DNA of 64,000 nucleotides from an uncultured Trichococcus sp. (GTDB taxonomy: Bacteria; Bacillota; Bacilli; Lactobacillales; Aerococcaceae). Below the pieces are notes generated by a model that did no database searches, was not told where the DNA came from, and saw only the letters and a list, made by a program, of their open reading frames with translations. Below are positions 11,532-21,727 of this stretch, piece by piece; within the stretch, counting starts at the first letter, position 1, and each line of letters starts with the position of its first letter. The stretch is taken from contig NZ_OY764015.1 in assembly GCF_963667775.1 (NCBI RefSeq), positions 3,151,001-3,215,000 of the forward strand. The letters run 5' to 3'. Made by a program: the position numbers and the translations under genes.

Positions 11532-13325
11532 TTATTTGTTTGGATATTCCAAGGCTTTCTTTCCTTCATCTCCGGTGCTGACGCGGATAACGTTTTCTAC
11601 ATTATAGATGAAAATTTTTCCGTCTCCCATTTTACCGGTGTACAAAGATTTTCTGGCAGCGTCGACTACATCTTGGACCGGAACCGTGCTCACGACAACT
11701 TCGACACGGATCTTAGGCAGCAGGTCTGCTTCAGTCTCGACCCCACGATAATAGGTGGAGTGACCTTTTTGCATGCCGTAGCCGAATACGTCGAAAACGG
11801 TCATGCCAGTAATGCCGATTTTGTTCAGTGCCCTTTTCAGATTCTCGAATTTGCCTTCGTTCGTGATGATTTCAATTTTGGTGATTTTGTTATCTGCAGC
11901 GTAGCTGTCTGTTGTCGGGCTGGATGCTTGATATTCAACAACTACTGATTTGTTCAGATCTTCAAAGGATGGATTCGCGAAAGCCAGTTCGGGACCGCTA
12001 CCCGCGAAAGTGCGCTCTTGGAATTTTTGGAGGGCCGTTTTTAATTCATCCGGCACGACAGAACTATCAGTATTTGAATGATTGGGTTCGCTCAAGGCTA
12101 TGGTGATGCTGCCGTATGCAGTTTCGCCATGGATGGCGTAGTCCAATCCGATTTCTTCTTCTTCAGCAGAGACACGCAGTTTCATGAATTGGTTGATCAA
12201 TTTCAATAAGAGATAAGATACGATACCGGCGTAGGCAATTACTGCAGTAATGGTGATTACTTCCGCAATTAGCAGTCTGAGGTTTCCATCCGCCAAGCCG
12301 CCTTCGATTGCCGGATTAATGGAACTTGTTGCGAAGATTCCTGTAGCGATTCCGCCCCAGATTCCGCCGATGCCGTGGCAGCCGAATGCATCAAGCGCAT
12401 CATCGTAATTAAATTTTCTCTTCAGAACAGTGACGCCGTAAAAACAAATGATTCCGCCGATGAGTCCGATCCAAAGGGAAGCGAACGGGCTGACGAAACC
12501 TGCTCCGGGAGTGATGGAAACGAGGCCTGCCACGATTCCACTGACAAATCCCAATGCAGTAGGCTTCTTGTGGATTGTCCATTCGCACAGCATCCAGCTC
12601 AAGCCTGCGGCAGCTGCGGAAGTGTTCGTTGTGATGAAGGCGTTCAAGGCGATCTCGTTGATGGCCAGTGCACTTCCTGCGTTGAAACCGTACCATCCGA
12701 AGAGAAGAAGACCAGCACCGAGCATCGTCATCGGAATATTATGAGGTTTGATCGAATCATGGTTGTTTCGTTTGCCGATGTAGATGGCCGCCACTAATGC
12801 AGAAACACCTGAACTGATGTGGATGACACTGCCGCCTGCAAAATCGAGTGCATCCAATTCGCGGATCCAGCCACCATTTCCCCAAATCCAGTGAGCGATC
12901 GGATCATAGACGAATGTCGTCCACAACAGGATGAAAGCCAAGAAGGAAGAGAACTTCATACGTTCTGCGATGCTTCCGGATATCAATGCCGGTGTGATGA
13001 TGGCGAACGCCAATTGGAACACCAAGAATAGCTGGTGGGGAATCGTCGGCGCATAGTCGATCGGCGCAAAGTTTACGTTGTTGAGCAGTACAAAAGAGCC
13101 ATCTCCAATCAACGGACCATGACCACCGAATACAAATGAATAACCGAAGACGATCCATTGGACAGATACGACGGCAATAGCAGCGTAGCTATGCATCGTC
13201 GTGCTGAGAATATTTTTCTTCCTTACCATCCCTCCATAGAATAGGGATAGTGCCGGTGTCATTAAGAGGACCAGGGTTGTTGCAAAGAATACAAAAGTTG
13301 TGTCTGCATAATTGATGTTCTCCAT
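11532..13325 (-). CDS. Ammonium transporter fused to a PII (GlnK-like) signal domain
   Basis: Membrane channel for ammonium with its own regulator attached. Residues 1-380 form the Amt fold: about 11 membrane segments, the twin pore histidines His169 (GGSVIHIS) and His317 (DAFGCHGIGG), and the SLFYGG and IVFGYS motifs. A roughly 100-residue linker follows. Residues 481-590 are a PII domain: T-loop GYGMQKGHSTYYRG (515-528), with a Tyr aligned to the modified Tyr51 of GlnB/GlnK, and the C-terminal signature KIFIYNVENVIRVSTGDEG. Normally AmtB and GlnK are separate neighbouring genes. AAGGAG precedes the ATG. A GlnR/TnrA-type box lies about 105 bases upstream, indicating nitrogen control. Transport and domain identity are well supported; gating in cis by the PII domain is inference. 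Confidence 0.93.
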   Translation of the reverse strand: MENINYADTTFVFFATTLVLLMTPALSLFYGGMVRKKNILSTTMHSYAAIAVVSVQWIVFGYSFVFGGHGPLIGDGSFVLLNNVNFAPIDYAPTIPHQLFLVFQLAFAIITPALISGSIAERMKFSSFLAFILLWTTFVYDPIAHWIWGNGGWIRELDALDFAGGSVIHISSGVSALVAAIYIGKRNNHDSIKPHNIPMTMLGAGLLLFGWYGFNAGSALAINEIALNAFITTNTSAAAAGLSWMLCEWTIHKKPTALGFVSGIVAGLVSITPGAGFVSPFASLWIGLIGGIICFYGVTVLKRKFNYDDALDAFGCHGIGGIWGGIATGIFATSSINPAIEGGLADGNLRLLIAEVITITAVIAYAGIVSYLLLKLINQFMKLRVSAEEEEIGLDYAIHGETAYGSITIALSEPNHSNTDSSVVPDELKTALQKFQERTFAGSGPELAFANPSFEDLNKSVVVEYQASSPTTDSYAADNKITKIEIITNEGKFENLKRALNKIGITGMTVFDVFGYGMQKGHSTYYRGVETEADLLPKIRVEVVVSTVPVQDVVDAARKSLYTGKMGDGKIFIYNVENVIRVSTGDEGKKALEYPNK

Positions 13326-13428
13326 TAATAATCTCCTTCCGCTGGTATCGAGCGAGTGACCAGCTGCTTGTGATGTTGCTAACTTTACACGCTGAAAACA
13401 AGAAAATCATCAAAATGGTTACGAGCGT

Positions 13429-13445
13429 TGTCACATTAACTTACA
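13429..13445. promoter_or_regulatory. GlnR/TnrA box upstream of amt-PII
   Basis: TGTCA, seven bases, TTACA is an exact match to the TGTNA-N7-TNACA operator of Firmicutes nitrogen regulators GlnR and TnrA. It lies about 105 bases before the amt-PII start. Additional half-sites TGTGA (13369) and TTACA (13385) lie closer to the gene. Confidence 0.75.
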
Positions 13446-13738
13446 CAGCGAAGTGGCTAATTGATTTGAAAAGAAAAATGATTTTCGTTTTCTTTTAGGA
13501 GTCGGTGTTGTTTATTGGATAAGTACTGTGGCTGAGTGAGGTAAAGAGTAAAAAGATGCCGATGGCAAAAAACGAGCTGACATGAATGGATGATTGTAAG
13601 AAAATATATTTTTTAATAAAATTTTTACACGCTAAAATTCCTGTTTCTTCTATATATAATATCTTCTGCATAAACGACGAGAAACAAGAGAAGTACGTAA
13701 AAACCAAGCAATTGCTTTAGTGCGGAAATCCAAAAAGC

Positions 13739-13766
13739 TTGATAACCCAATCAGGTTCTGTATAAT
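13739..13766 (+). promoter_or_regulatory. Upstream promoter of the S10 cluster
   Basis: TTGATA, 16 bases, TATAAT. A stem CGGATTT / AAATCCG (13805-13832) lies between this and the next promoter. It may be a first promoter of the ribosomal cluster. Confidence 0.6.
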
Positions 13767-13852
13767 AGTGAAAGGGTAAAAAAGCATTTGAAGAATAAGC
13801 CTAGCGGATTTTGAAAAAAAAGCATAAATCCGTAATTATTTTCAGAAAACAC

Positions 13853-13881
13853 TTGCTTTGCTGGGTGGGATTATATATAAT
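13853..13881 (+). promoter_or_regulatory. Main promoter of the S10-spc-alpha cluster
   Basis: TTGCTT, 17 bases, TATAAT, about 170 bases before rpsJ. Best promoter in the gap between amt and rpsJ. The rest of that gap (13450-13738) is AT-rich and shows no gene. Confidence 0.8.
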
Positions 13882-14054
13882 ATATTGGTACGGCATTCAT
13901 GGTTATGAATAATGTATTGGTGACCGTACAATCGGGAACCGCAGCTAAGAGACGAGAGGTTGCGACACACCCGGTCGCTTTGTCACGGCGGGTGTGCCGG
14001 GGAATTTTCGTGGAGCTAGTCTTATGAATTACATCTGACGAAGGAGGGAACAAC
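13882..14054 (+). promoter_or_regulatory. Structured leader of the S10 cluster
   Basis: A leader of about 165 bases with two clear stems: GTACGG (13888) with CCGTAC (13924), and CACACCCG (13966) with CGGGTGTG (13989). Leaders in this position bind a ribosomal protein (L4 in studied bacteria) for feedback control. The structure is seen; the ligand is inferred. Confidence 0.55.
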
Positions 14055-14363
14055 ATGGCAAAACAAAAAATACGTATTCGTTTAAAAGCATATGAACACC
14101 GTGCTCTTGATCAATCAGCGGATAAAATCGTGGAAACAGCAAAAAGAACGGGAGCTACCGTTTCAGGTCCGATTCCATTGCCGACTGAAAGACAACTATA
14201 CACAGTGATCCGTGCTACTCACAAGTACAAAGATTCTCGTGAGCAGTTCGAAATGCTTACACACAAACGTCTAATCGATATCATCAACCCAACAACAAAA
14301 ACTGTTGACGCTTTGATGAAGCTTGACTTACCAAGCGGCGTAGACATCGAAATCAAATTATAA
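14055..14363 (+). CDS. rpsJ: 30S ribosomal protein S10
   Basis: Head protein of the 30S subunit, also known as transcription antitermination factor NusE. 102 residues; [15 protein letters not shown] and the [19 protein letters not shown] loop are characteristic. AAGGAGG precedes the ATG. First gene of the S10-spc-alpha cluster, behind a structured leader. Confidence 0.98.
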   Translation: MAKQKIRIRLKAYEHRALDQSADKIVETAKRTGATVSGPIPLPTERQLYTVIRATHKYKDSREQFEMLTHKRLIDIINPTTKTVDALMKLDLPSGVDIEIKL

Positions 14364-14401
14364 TCAAACCTATCATATAAAAAACAAACGGAGGTGTTAC
14401 C

Positions 14402-15040
14402 ATGACCAAAGGAATCTTAGGCAAAAAAGTAGGAATGACTCAATTCTTTACTGCAAACGGTGAGTTAGTACCAGTTACAGTTATCGAAGCTACTCCAAAC
14501 GTTGTTTTACAAGTTAAAACCAACGAAACAGACGGCTACGAAGCGGTACAACTAGGCTACCAAGAAATGCGTGAAGTATTGTCAAACAAACCTGCTAAGG
14601 GTCATGCAGCAAAAGCAAAAACTGCTCCTAAGCGCTTCATTCGTGAATTTAACAATGTTGAGCTGGGAGAATACGAAGTAGGAAAAGAAATCAAAGTTGA
14701 TATCTTTGAAGCAGGCGACATTGTTGATGTCACTGGTACCACTAAAGGACATGGTTTCCAAGGCGTAATCAAACGTCACGGACAAAGCCGCGGACCAATG
14801 GCCCACGGATCACGTTACCACCGTCGTCCTGGTTCAATGGGTGCTGCTTCATTCCCATCCCGCGTATTCAAAGGTAAAAAATTAGCAGGACGTATGGGTA
14901 ACGATCGCGTTACTATCCAAAACCTTGAAATCGTTATGGTTGACGTTGAGAAAAACGTTATCCTGATCAAAGGGAACGTACCTGGTTCTAAAAAATCATT
15001 AATCGAAATCAAAGCAGCTCGCAAAGCTGTCAAAAAATAA
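14402..15040 (+). CDS. rplC: 50S ribosomal protein L3
   Basis: Early-assembly 50S protein whose extended loop reaches toward the peptidyl-transferase centre. 212 residues; start [16 protein letters not shown] and the loop [14 protein letters not shown] (about 136-149) identify it. GGAGGTG precedes the ATG. Second gene of the cluster. Confidence 0.98.
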   Translation: MTKGILGKKVGMTQFFTANGELVPVTVIEATPNVVLQVKTNETDGYEAVQLGYQEMREVLSNKPAKGHAAKAKTAPKRFIREFNNVELGEYEVGKEIKVDIFEAGDIVDVTGTTKGHGFQGVIKRHGQSRGPMAHGSRYHRRPGSMGAASFPSRVFKGKKLAGRMGNDRVTIQNLEIVMVDVEKNVILIKGNVPGSKKSLIEIKAARKAVKK

Positions 15041-15067
15041 CAAAAAAAGAGAGGAGGAACGAGAATA

Positions 15068-15691
15068 ATGCCAAACGTAGCCCTATTTAAACAAGATGGA
15101 ACACAAAACGGTGAAGTGACTTTGAATGAAGAAATCTTTGGGATCGAGCCTAACGAAAACGTTGTTTACGATGCAATCATCATGCAACGCGCTTCATTAA
15201 GACAAGGAACTCACGCAGTAAAAAACCGCAGCGCTGTCAGCGGTGGTGGTCGTAAACCATGGAAACAAAAAGGAACAGGCCGTGCACGTCAAGGTTCAAT
15301 TCGTTCGCCACAATGGGTTGGCGGTGGAGTTGTCTTTGGACCAACACCTCGTTCTTACAGCTATAAATTAAACAAGAAAGTTCGTCGCTTAGCTATCAAA
15401 TCAGTTCTTTCAACAAAAGTTGCTGAAGGAGACTTGATCGTAGTTGAAACATTGAACTTCGATGCACCAAAAACAAAAGAATTTGCAAATGTGTTGAAAA
15501 ACCTTAACGTTGATACGAAAGTATTGGTTGTTGTAGAAAACGACAACGATTTTGCAGCATTATCAGCACGTAACCTTCCTGGCGTAACAGTCGTTAATGA
15601 AACAGGAATCAACGTATTGGATGTTGTTTCAAACAACAAACTGATCTTAACACAAGCTGCTCTTTCTAAGGTAGAGGAGGCTCTTAAATAA
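15068..15691 (+). CDS. rplD: 50S ribosomal protein L4
   Basis: Exit-tunnel protein; in several bacteria it also represses its own S10 operon by binding the leader. 207 residues, with the tunnel loop around [18 protein letters not shown] (about 60-77), the region in which macrolide-resistance changes arise; it appears wild type. The stop codon overlaps the rplW start by one base, suggesting translational coupling. Confidence 0.98.
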   Translation: MPNVALFKQDGTQNGEVTLNEEIFGIEPNENVVYDAIIMQRASLRQGTHAVKNRSAVSGGGRKPWKQKGTGRARQGSIRSPQWVGGGVVFGPTPRSYSYKLNKKVRRLAIKSVLSTKVAEGDLIVVETLNFDAPKTKEFANVLKNLNVDTKVLVVVENDNDFAALSARNLPGVTVVNETGINVLDVVSNNKLILTQAALSKVEEALK

Positions 15692-15975
15692 TGGAAGCAA
15701 CAGACGTTATCAAACGCCCAATCATTACGGAAGCTTCTATGCTTGCGATGGATGAAAAGAAATATACCTTTGAAGTAGATGTACGTGCTAACAAAACGTT
15801 AGTAAAACAGTCTGTCGAAGCATTGTTCGGCGTAGACGTTAAAAACGTAAACATCATGAATGTCCGCGGCAAATTAAAACGTATGGGTAAATACAAAGGC
15901 TATACGAAAAAACGCCGTAAAGCAATCATCACTTTGACTGAAAATTCTAAAACAATCGAATTATTCGAAAATTAA
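15691..15975 (+). CDS. rplW: 50S ribosomal protein L23
   Basis: Surface protein at the tunnel exit, docking site for trigger factor and SRP. 94 residues; [13 protein letters not shown] near the N-terminus and the basic loop [17 protein letters not shown] are family hallmarks. The ATG overlaps the rplD stop; GAGGAGG sits inside the end of rplD. Confidence 0.97.
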   Translation: MEATDVIKRPIITEASMLAMDEKKYTFEVDVRANKTLVKQSVEALFGVDVKNVNIMNVRGKLKRMGKYKGYTKKRRKAIITLTENSKTIELFEN

Positions 15976-16009
15976 TCTTTTGAAATAATCAAATAGGAGG
16001 GGAAAAAAC

Positions 16010-16840
16010 GTGGCGATTAAGAAATACAAACCTACCACAAACGGCCGTCGTAATATGACTGGTTCTGATTTCGCAGAGATCACAAAAACAACACCTGAGA
16101 AATCTTTGATCGAACCAATCAAAAGAAAAGCCGGTCGTAACAACCAAGGTAAAATTACCGTTCGTCATCAAGCGGGTGGACACAAACGTGCTTACCGTGT
16201 GATCGACTTCAAACGTAATAAAGATGGAGTTATTGGTATCGTCAAAGCTGTCGAGTACGATCCAAACCGTACTGCAAACATCGCATTGATCCAATATGTT
16301 GATGGAATCAAAACTTACATTATTGCCCCTAAAGGCATCGAAGTAGGCCAACAAATCGAATCTGGAGTAGGATCTGATATCAAAATCGGAAACGCAATGC
16401 CATTGGCAAACATCCCAGTCGGTACTGTTATCCACAACATCGAAACAAAACCAGGCAAAGGCGGTCAATTGATCCGTTCAGCTGGTACAAGTGCTCAAGT
16501 ACTTGGACAAGAAGGTAAATATACATTGGTTCGTTTGAACTCAAGCGAAGTACGTTTAATCCTTTCAACTTGCCGTGCAACAATCGGTTCAGTAGGTAAC
16601 GAACAACACGAATTGATCAACATCGGTAAAGCCGGACGTAACCGTTGGTTGGGTAAACGCCCTACAGTCCGCGGTTCTGTAATGAACCCGAACGATCACC
16701 CACACGGTGGTGGTGAAGGTAAATCTCCAGTCGGACGCAAAGCGCCAGTTACTCCTTGGGGTAAACCTGCTCTTGGTTACAAAACTCGTAGCAAGAAAGC
16801 TAAATCTAGCAAGCTGATCGTTCGCGGACGTAAAAAATAA
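16010..16840 (+). CDS. rplB: 50S ribosomal protein L2
   Basis: Binds domain IV of 23S rRNA and is needed for subunit joining and peptidyl transfer. 276 residues; the C-terminal loop [13 protein letters not shown] (about 224-236) carries the conserved histidine. The start is a GTG eight bases after GGAGGGG. Usual position after rplW. Confidence 0.98.
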   Translation: MAIKKYKPTTNGRRNMTGSDFAEITKTTPEKSLIEPIKRKAGRNNQGKITVRHQAGGHKRAYRVIDFKRNKDGVIGIVKAVEYDPNRTANIALIQYVDGIKTYIIAPKGIEVGQQIESGVGSDIKIGNAMPLANIPVGTVIHNIETKPGKGGQLIRSAGTSAQVLGQEGKYTLVRLNSSEVRLILSTCRATIGSVGNEQHELINIGKAGRNRWLGKRPTVRGSVMNPNDHPHGGGEGKSPVGRKAPVTPWGKPALGYKTRSKKAKSSKLIVRGRKK

Positions 16841-16893
16841 TTACCACAACAATAATTGACTGAAGCAACACATAATCGAAAGGAGGCTTCACC

Positions 16894-17175
16894 ATGGGTC
16901 GTAGTTTGAAAAAAGGACCTTTTGTCGATGAACATTTAATTAAGAAAGTTGAAGCTGCTCTAGCTAGCGAAAAGAAACAAGTAATCAAAACTTGGTCTCG
17001 CCGCTCTACAATTTTCCCGCAATTCATCGGACAAACGATTGCAGTTTATGATGGAAGAAAACACGTTCCAGTTTACATTCAAGAAGACATGGTAGGACAC
17101 AAATTAGGAGAATTCGCTCCAACAAGAACATACCGTGGCCATGCCGCAGACGACAAGAAAACAGGTCGCCGTTAA
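16894..17175 (+). CDS. rpsS: 30S ribosomal protein S19
   Basis: 30S head protein that with S13 contacts the A-site tRNA and bridges to the 50S. 93 residues, start [15 protein letters not shown] and C-terminal [15 protein letters not shown] precedes the ATG. Standard S10 cluster order. Confidence 0.98.
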   Translation: MGRSLKKGPFVDEHLIKKVEAALASEKKQVIKTWSRRSTIFPQFIGQTIAVYDGRKHVPVYIQEDMVGHKLGEFAPTRTYRGHAADDKKTGRR

Positions 17176-17195
17176 TTACGAGGGGAGGAAATAAC

Positions 17196-17552
17196 ATGCC
17201 AGAACAAATCACAGCTGCAAAAGCATCTGCACAAACTGTTCGCATTGCCGCTCGTAAGGTTCGTTTAGTAGTGGATCTTATCAGAGGCAAGAGCATCGGA
17301 GAAGCAATCTCCATTCTGAAATTCACACCGCGTGGCGCTTCGCCCGTTGTAGAAAAAGTGTTGATGTCAGCAATTGCTAATGCAGAACATAATTATGATT
17401 TAGATATCGAAAACTTGGTAGTAAGCGAGGCTTATGTTAACGAAGGACCAACAATGAAACGTTTCCGTCCACGTGCAAAAGGTTCAGCTTCACCAATCAT
17501 GAAACGTACTAGCCACATCACAATCGTGGTATCAGAAAAGAAGGAGGGATAA
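17196..17552 (+). CDS. rplV: 50S ribosomal protein L22
   Basis: Binds all six domains of 23S rRNA; its beta-hairpin lines the exit tunnel. 118 residues; the hairpin [20 protein letters not shown] (about 88-107) is intact, with no insertion of the sort linked to macrolide resistance. GGGGAGG precedes the ATG and rpsC follows after three bases. Confidence 0.98.
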   Translation: MPEQITAAKASAQTVRIAARKVRLVVDLIRGKSIGEAISILKFTPRGASPVVEKVLMSAIANAEHNYDLDIENLVVSEAYVNEGPTMKRFRPRAKGSASPIMKRTSHITIVVSEKKEG

Positions 17553-17555
17553 TCT

Positions 17556-18212
17556 GTGGGTCAAAAAATTAATCCATTAGGTTTGCGTGTCGGCATCATT
17601 CGTGACTGGGATGCTAAATGGTACGCTGAAAAAGATTTCGCAGCTTTCTTACATGAAGATTTACGCATCCGTAAATATATCGAAAAGAACTTAAGCGAAG
17701 CTTCTGTTTCTAAAATTGAAATCGAACGTGCAGCTAACCGCGTGAACGTTTCTATTCATACTGCCAAACCTGGTATGGTAATCGGTAAAGGTGGTTCTGA
17801 AGTTGATAAAACTCGTAAAGAGTTGAATGAACTTACTGGTAAAAAAGTACACATCAACATCGTGGAAATCAAAAGACCAGACCTGGATGCTAAATTGGTT
17901 GCTGAAGGTATCGCTAAACAGTTGGAAAACCGTGTAGCTTTCCGTCGTGCGCAAAAACAAGCAATCCAACGTACAATGAGATCTGGCGCTAAAGGGATCA
18001 AAACGCAAGTTTCAGGTCGTTTGAATGGTGCAGATATCGCTCGTGCTGAAACTCATGCTGAAGGCACTGTTCCATTGCATACTTTGCGTGCGGACATTGA
18101 CTACGCTTGGGAAGAAGCTGACACTACTTATGGTAAATTAGGCGTTAAAGTTTGGATTTACCGTGGTGAAGTTTTACCAGCAAAAAAAACAACTGAGAAA
18201 GGAGGGAAATAA
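17556..18212 (+). CDS. rpsC: 30S ribosomal protein S3
   Basis: 30S protein at the mRNA entry channel with helicase activity. 218 residues; N-terminal [13 protein letters not shown] and the KH-domain GxxG motif [16 protein letters not shown] (about 72-87). GTG start eight bases after GGAGG, nested at the end of rplV, indicating coupling. Confidence 0.98.
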   Translation: MGQKINPLGLRVGIIRDWDAKWYAEKDFAAFLHEDLRIRKYIEKNLSEASVSKIEIERAANRVNVSIHTAKPGMVIGKGGSEVDKTRKELNELTGKKVHINIVEIKRPDLDAKLVAEGIAKQLENRVAFRRAQKQAIQRTMRSGAKGIKTQVSGRLNGADIARAETHAEGTVPLHTLRADIDYAWEEADTTYGKLGVKVWIYRGEVLPAKKTTEKGGK

Positions 18213-18215
18213 CCA

Positions 18216-18650
18216 ATGTTAGTACCTAAACGTGTAAAACACCGTCGTGAGTTCCGTGGAAAAATGCGCGGAGAAGCTAAAGGCGGAAAAGAAGTAGTAT
18301 TCGGCGAATATGGTTTGCAAGCTGTTGACTCTCATTGGATCACAAACCGTCAGATCGAAGCTGCTCGTATCGCTATGACTCGTTACATGAAACGTGGTGG
18401 GAAAGTTTGGATCAAAATATTCCCTCACAAATCATATACATCCAAAGCTATCGGGGTCCGTATGGGTTCTGGTAAAGGGGCTCCTGAAGGTTGGGTATCT
18501 CCAGTTAAACGCGGCAAGATCATGTTTGAAGTAGCAGGTGTTCCTGAAGAAGTGGCACGCGAAGCTCTACGTCTTGCATCTCACAAATTGCCAGTTAAAA
18601 CAAAAATTGTAAAACGTAAAGAAATTGGTGGTGAATCGAATGAAGGCTAA
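18216..18650 (+). CDS. rplP: 50S ribosomal protein L16
   Basis: 50S protein near the A site and peptidyl-transferase centre. 144 residues, start [15 protein letters not shown] and the loop [20 protein letters not shown] lies within the last codons of rpsC. Its 3' end overlaps rpmC by 11 bases. Confidence 0.98.
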   Translation: MLVPKRVKHRREFRGKMRGEAKGGKEVVFGEYGLQAVDSHWITNRQIEAARIAMTRYMKRGGKVWIKIFPHKSYTSKAIGVRMGSGKGAPEGWVSPVKRGKIMFEVAGVPEEVAREALRLASHKLPVKTKIVKRKEIGGESNEG

Positions 18651-18834
18651 TGAACTTAAAGAGTTATCCACTGCTGAAATGATTGAAAAAGAAAAACAAT
18701 TCAAAGATGAATTATTCAATCTACGATTCCAACTTGCAACCGGCCAGTTAGAAAATACTGCCCGCTTGAAAGAAGTACGCAAATCAATTGCACGTATTAA
18801 AACTGTATTGCGACAACAAGAATTGCAAAAATAG
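18640..18834 (+). CDS. rpmC: 50S ribosomal protein L29
   Basis: Small helical-hairpin protein at the tunnel exit. 64 residues, [14 protein letters not shown] with [20 protein letters not shown] in the second half. I chose the ATG at 18640, overlapping the end of rplP, because it gives the family length; the upstream in-frame GTG codons form part of the likely ribosome site GGTGGTGA. Confidence 0.97.
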   Translation: MKANELKELSTAEMIEKEKQFKDELFNLRFQLATGQLENTARLKEVRKSIARIKTVLRQQELQK

Positions 18835-18861
18835 TAGATCAGCAAAGGAGGTCACAACGAA

Positions 18862-19128
18862 ATGACTGAACAACGTAACCAACGTAAAGTCTACCAAGGT
18901 GTTGTTGTTTCCGATAAAATGGATAAAACAATCGTTGTAGAAGTATCTACAACAAAAACACATCCAACTTACGGCAAACGCGTTAAGTACTCTAAAAAGT
19001 ACAAAGCACATGATGAAAACAACCAAGCTAAAATGGGAGATGTAGTTAGAATTATGGAGACTCGTCCTCTATCTGCTACTAAAAACTTCCGTTTACTGGA
19101 AGTTGTTGAAGAATCAGTAATCATCTAA
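18862..19128 (+). CDS. rpsQ: 30S ribosomal protein S17
   Basis: OB-fold primary-binding protein of the 30S body. 88 residues; [17 protein letters not shown] and [20 protein letters not shown] are conserved segments. AAAGGAGG upstream. First gene of the spc part of the cluster, continuous with the S10 part. Confidence 0.98.
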   Translation: MTEQRNQRKVYQGVVVSDKMDKTIVVEVSTTKTHPTYGKRVKYSKKYKAHDENNQAKMGDVVRIMETRPLSATKNFRLLEVVEESVII

Positions 19129-19171
19129 TCAGACAAATAAATATTTTTATATCCGGAAGGAGGATACTGAC

Positions 19172-19540
19172 GTGATACAAACAGAATCCCGCTTAAGAGT
19201 TGCCGATAATTCAGGCGCTAAAGAAGTGTTAACTATCAAAGTGTTAGGTGGTTCAAACCGCAAATTCGCAGGAATTGGTGATACAATCGTCTGCACAGTA
19301 AAACAAGCTACACCCGGTGGTGTTGTCAAAAAGGGTGAAGTTGTCAAAGCTGTTATCGTTCGTACGAAACACGGCGCACACCGTAAAGATGGTTCTTACA
19401 TCAAATTTGACGAAAATGCTTGTGTAATCATTCGTGACGACAAGAGCCCTCGTGGAACACGTATCTTTGGACCAGTTGCACGTGAATTGCGTGACAACAA
19501 TTACATGAAGATCGTTTCTCTTGCTCCAGAAGTATTGTAA
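19172..19540 (+). CDS. rplN: 50S ribosomal protein L14
   Basis: Intersubunit-bridge protein and docking point of the silencing factor RsfS. 122 residues, start [23 protein letters not shown] start seven bases after AAGGAGG. Normal spc order. Confidence 0.98.
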   Translation: MIQTESRLRVADNSGAKEVLTIKVLGGSNRKFAGIGDTIVCTVKQATPGGVVKKGEVVKAVIVRTKHGAHRKDGSYIKFDENACVIIRDDKSPRGTRIFGPVARELRDNNYMKIVSLAPEVL

Positions 19541-19574
19541 TCAACTGTCATAAATGAAGGAGGTGCAACAAAGC

Positions 19575-19889
19575 ATGCACGTAAAAACTGGTGATAAAGT
19601 TAAAGTCATTACTGGAAAAGATAAAGGTAAAGAAGGAGTCATCCTTAAAACTTTCCCTAAAAAAGATCGTGTTATTGTCGAAGGCATTAATATTGTCAAG
19701 AAACATCGCAAAGCTTCCCAGACAAACCCAACAGGTGGAATTCTTGAAGAAGCAGCACCTATCCATGTTTCTAACATTATGTTAATTGATGCTAAAACTG
19801 GCGAACCTACTCGCGTAGGATCTAAAGTCGTAGATGGCAAAAAAGTCCGCGTTTCCAAAAAACCGGCGAAATCATTGATTAATTATTAG
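19575..19889 (+). CDS. rplX: 50S ribosomal protein L24
   Basis: Assembly-initiator protein with a KOW motif ([20 protein letters not shown]). I took the ATG at 19575, with AAGGAGG 14-20 bases upstream (GGAGGTGCAAC), giving 104 residues; the in-frame ATG at 19554 precedes the ribosome site. Followed by rplE. Confidence 0.96.
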   Translation: MHVKTGDKVKVITGKDKGKEGVILKTFPKKDRVIVEGINIVKKHRKASQTNPTGGILEEAAPIHVSNIMLIDAKTGEPTRVGSKVVDGKKVRVSKKPAKSLINY

Positions 19890-19908
19890 AGGAAGGAGGA
19901 TATTCTAA

Positions 19909-20448
19909 ATGAACCGTTTAAAAGAAAGATATACAAAAGAAATCGTTCCATCATTGATGGAAAAATTTGAATACACTTCAATCATGCAAACACCTAAAAT
20001 TGACAAAATCGTCATCAACATGGGTGTGGGTGATGCTGTTTCAAACACAAAGAACTTGGATAAAGCAGTTGAAGAACTAACTTTGATCTCTGGTCAAAAA
20101 CCAGTCATTACGTTAGCTAAAAAATCAATCGCTGCATTCCGTTTGCGTGAAGGTATGCCTATCGGCACAAAAGTTACTTTACGTGGCGAAAGAATGTACG
20201 ACTTCTTGGATAAACTAGTAACAGTTTCATTACCACGTGTACGTGACTTCCGTGGGATCAGCAAAAAATCTTTTGATGGTCGTGGAAACTATACTTTAGG
20301 TATCAAAGAACAATTGATTTTCCCAGAAGTTGACTATGATAGAGTCGACAAAGTACGTGGTATGGATATCGTTATCGTAACTACTGCTAACACTGACGAA
20401 GAATCAAGAGAATTATTGACACAACTTGGAATGCCATTCCAAAAATAA
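19909..20448 (+). CDS. rplE: 50S ribosomal protein L5
   Basis: Binds 5S rRNA and contacts P-site tRNA at the central protuberance. 179 residues; [14 protein letters not shown] near residue 30 and [20 protein letters not shown] (about 105-124) are diagnostic. GGAGG precedes the ATG. Confidence 0.98.
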   Translation: MNRLKERYTKEIVPSLMEKFEYTSIMQTPKIDKIVINMGVGDAVSNTKNLDKAVEELTLISGQKPVITLAKKSIAAFRLREGMPIGTKVTLRGERMYDFLDKLVTVSLPRVRDFRGISKKSFDGRGNYTLGIKEQLIFPEVDYDRVDKVRGMDIVIVTTANTDEESRELLTQLGMPFQK

Positions 20449-20468
20449 GCTAAGGAGGCGAATAATAA

Positions 20469-20654
20469 TTGGCTAAAAAATCCATGATTGCTAAAAACAA
20501 ACGTCCCGCAAAACATTCTACTCAAGCTTACTCTCGTTGTGAACGTTGCGGACGTCCACATTCAGTTTATCGCAAATTCAAACTTTGCCGTATTTGCTTC
20601 CGTGAACTTGCCTATAAAGGACAAATTCCCGGCGTGAAAAAGGCTAGCTGGTAA
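20469..20654 (+). CDS. rpsZ: 30S ribosomal protein S14, zinc-binding short form
   Basis: S14 of the 30S head. This is the 61-residue C+ form with two CxxC pairs (Cys24/Cys27 and Cys40/Cys43) that bind zinc, not the longer zinc-free paralogue made under zinc limitation. TTG start with AAGGAGG upstream. Usual place between rplE and rpsH. Confidence 0.97.
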   Translation: MAKKSMIAKNKRPAKHSTQAYSRCERCGRPHSVYRKFKLCRICFRELAYKGQIPGVKKASW

Positions 20655-20688
20655 TTTAACCATACTCGCAAAAGGAGGTATAATGTAA

Positions 20689-21087
20689 ATGGTCATGACA
20701 GATCCAATCGCAGATTTCTTAACCCGTATTCGTAATGCCAACATGGTACGTCACGAATCTTTAGAAGTGCCTGCATCAAAAACAAAATTAGAGATCGCTA
20801 ACATTCTTAAGGCTGAAGGTTTCATCAAAAACTTTGATTACACTTCAGACGACAAACAAGGTGTTATCCGTGTATTCTTAAAATACGGTCCAAACAACGA
20901 ACGCGTCATCACTGGTTTGAAACGTATTTCAAAACCAGGTTTGCGTGTATACGCTAAAACTGGCGACATCCCTAAAGTATTGAATGGTTTAGGAATCGCA
21001 ATCGTGTCTACTTCTGAAGGTGTTATCACCGACAAAGAAGCAAGAGCGAAAAACATCGGCGGCGAAGTATTAGCTTACATTTGGTAA
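20689..21087 (+). CDS. rpsH: 30S ribosomal protein S8
   Basis: Central-domain 16S rRNA binder and, in E. coli, repressor of the spc operon. 132 residues; [15 protein letters not shown] at the start and [13 protein letters not shown] near the end. The ATG at 20689 is ten bases after GGAGG and preferred over the ATG two codons later. Confidence 0.98.
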   Translation: MVMTDPIADFLTRIRNANMVRHESLEVPASKTKLEIANILKAEGFIKNFDYTSDDKQGVIRVFLKYGPNNERVITGLKRISKPGLRVYAKTGDIPKVLNGLGIAIVSTSEGVITDKEARAKNIGGEVLAYIW

Positions 21088-21126
21088 TTTTTTAAAAAAT
21101 AAGAGAAAATAAGGAGGTGCAGCCCT

Positions 21127-21663
21127 GTGAGTCGTATTGGTAATAAAGCAATCGAAATCCCAGCTGGCGTAACCGTTACTCAACAAGGTAACACTGTTAC
21201 GGTTAAAGGCCCTAAAGGCGAATTAACTAGCACATTTAATGAAATGATCGGTATCAATATCGAAGGAAACACTGTTACTTTCACTCGTCCTAACGAAGAT
21301 AAATTCACTAAATCCATTCACGGTACTACACGCGCGTTGTTCAACAACATGGTTGTAGGTGTATCTGAAGGATTTGCGAAAGAATTGGACTTAGTAGGGG
21401 TTGGGTACCGTGCTCAATTACAAGGCAAAAAGCTTGTATTGAACGTAGGATATTCTCATCCAGTGGAATTCACACCTGAAGACGGTATTGAAGTGGAAGT
21501 ACCAACTAACACTAAAATCATCGTTAAAGGTTACGATAAAGCTAAAGTTGGCGCTTTGGCAGCTAACATCCGCGGCGTACGCCCACCAGAGCCTTACAAA
21601 GGTAAAGGTATCAAATACGTTAACGAAATCATCCGTCGTAAAGAAGGTAAGACAGGTAAATAA
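21127..21663 (+). CDS. rplF: 50S ribosomal protein L6
   Basis: Protein near the sarcin-ricin loop and GTPase centre. 178 residues of two tandem repeats of one fold; [15 protein letters not shown] and the C-terminal [14 protein letters not shown] are conserved. GTG start after AAGGAGGTG. Confidence 0.98.
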   Translation: MSRIGNKAIEIPAGVTVTQQGNTVTVKGPKGELTSTFNEMIGINIEGNTVTFTRPNEDKFTKSIHGTTRALFNNMVVGVSEGFAKELDLVGVGYRAQLQGKKLVLNVGYSHPVEFTPEDGIEVEVPTNTKIIVKGYDKAKVGALAANIRGVRPPEPYKGKGIKYVNEIIRRKEGKTGK

Positions 21664-21727
21664 TAGTCCGCTATTATTACTTGCTTCCTGAACGGCCCAA
21701 CAAAATTAAAATAAAGAGGTGACAATT

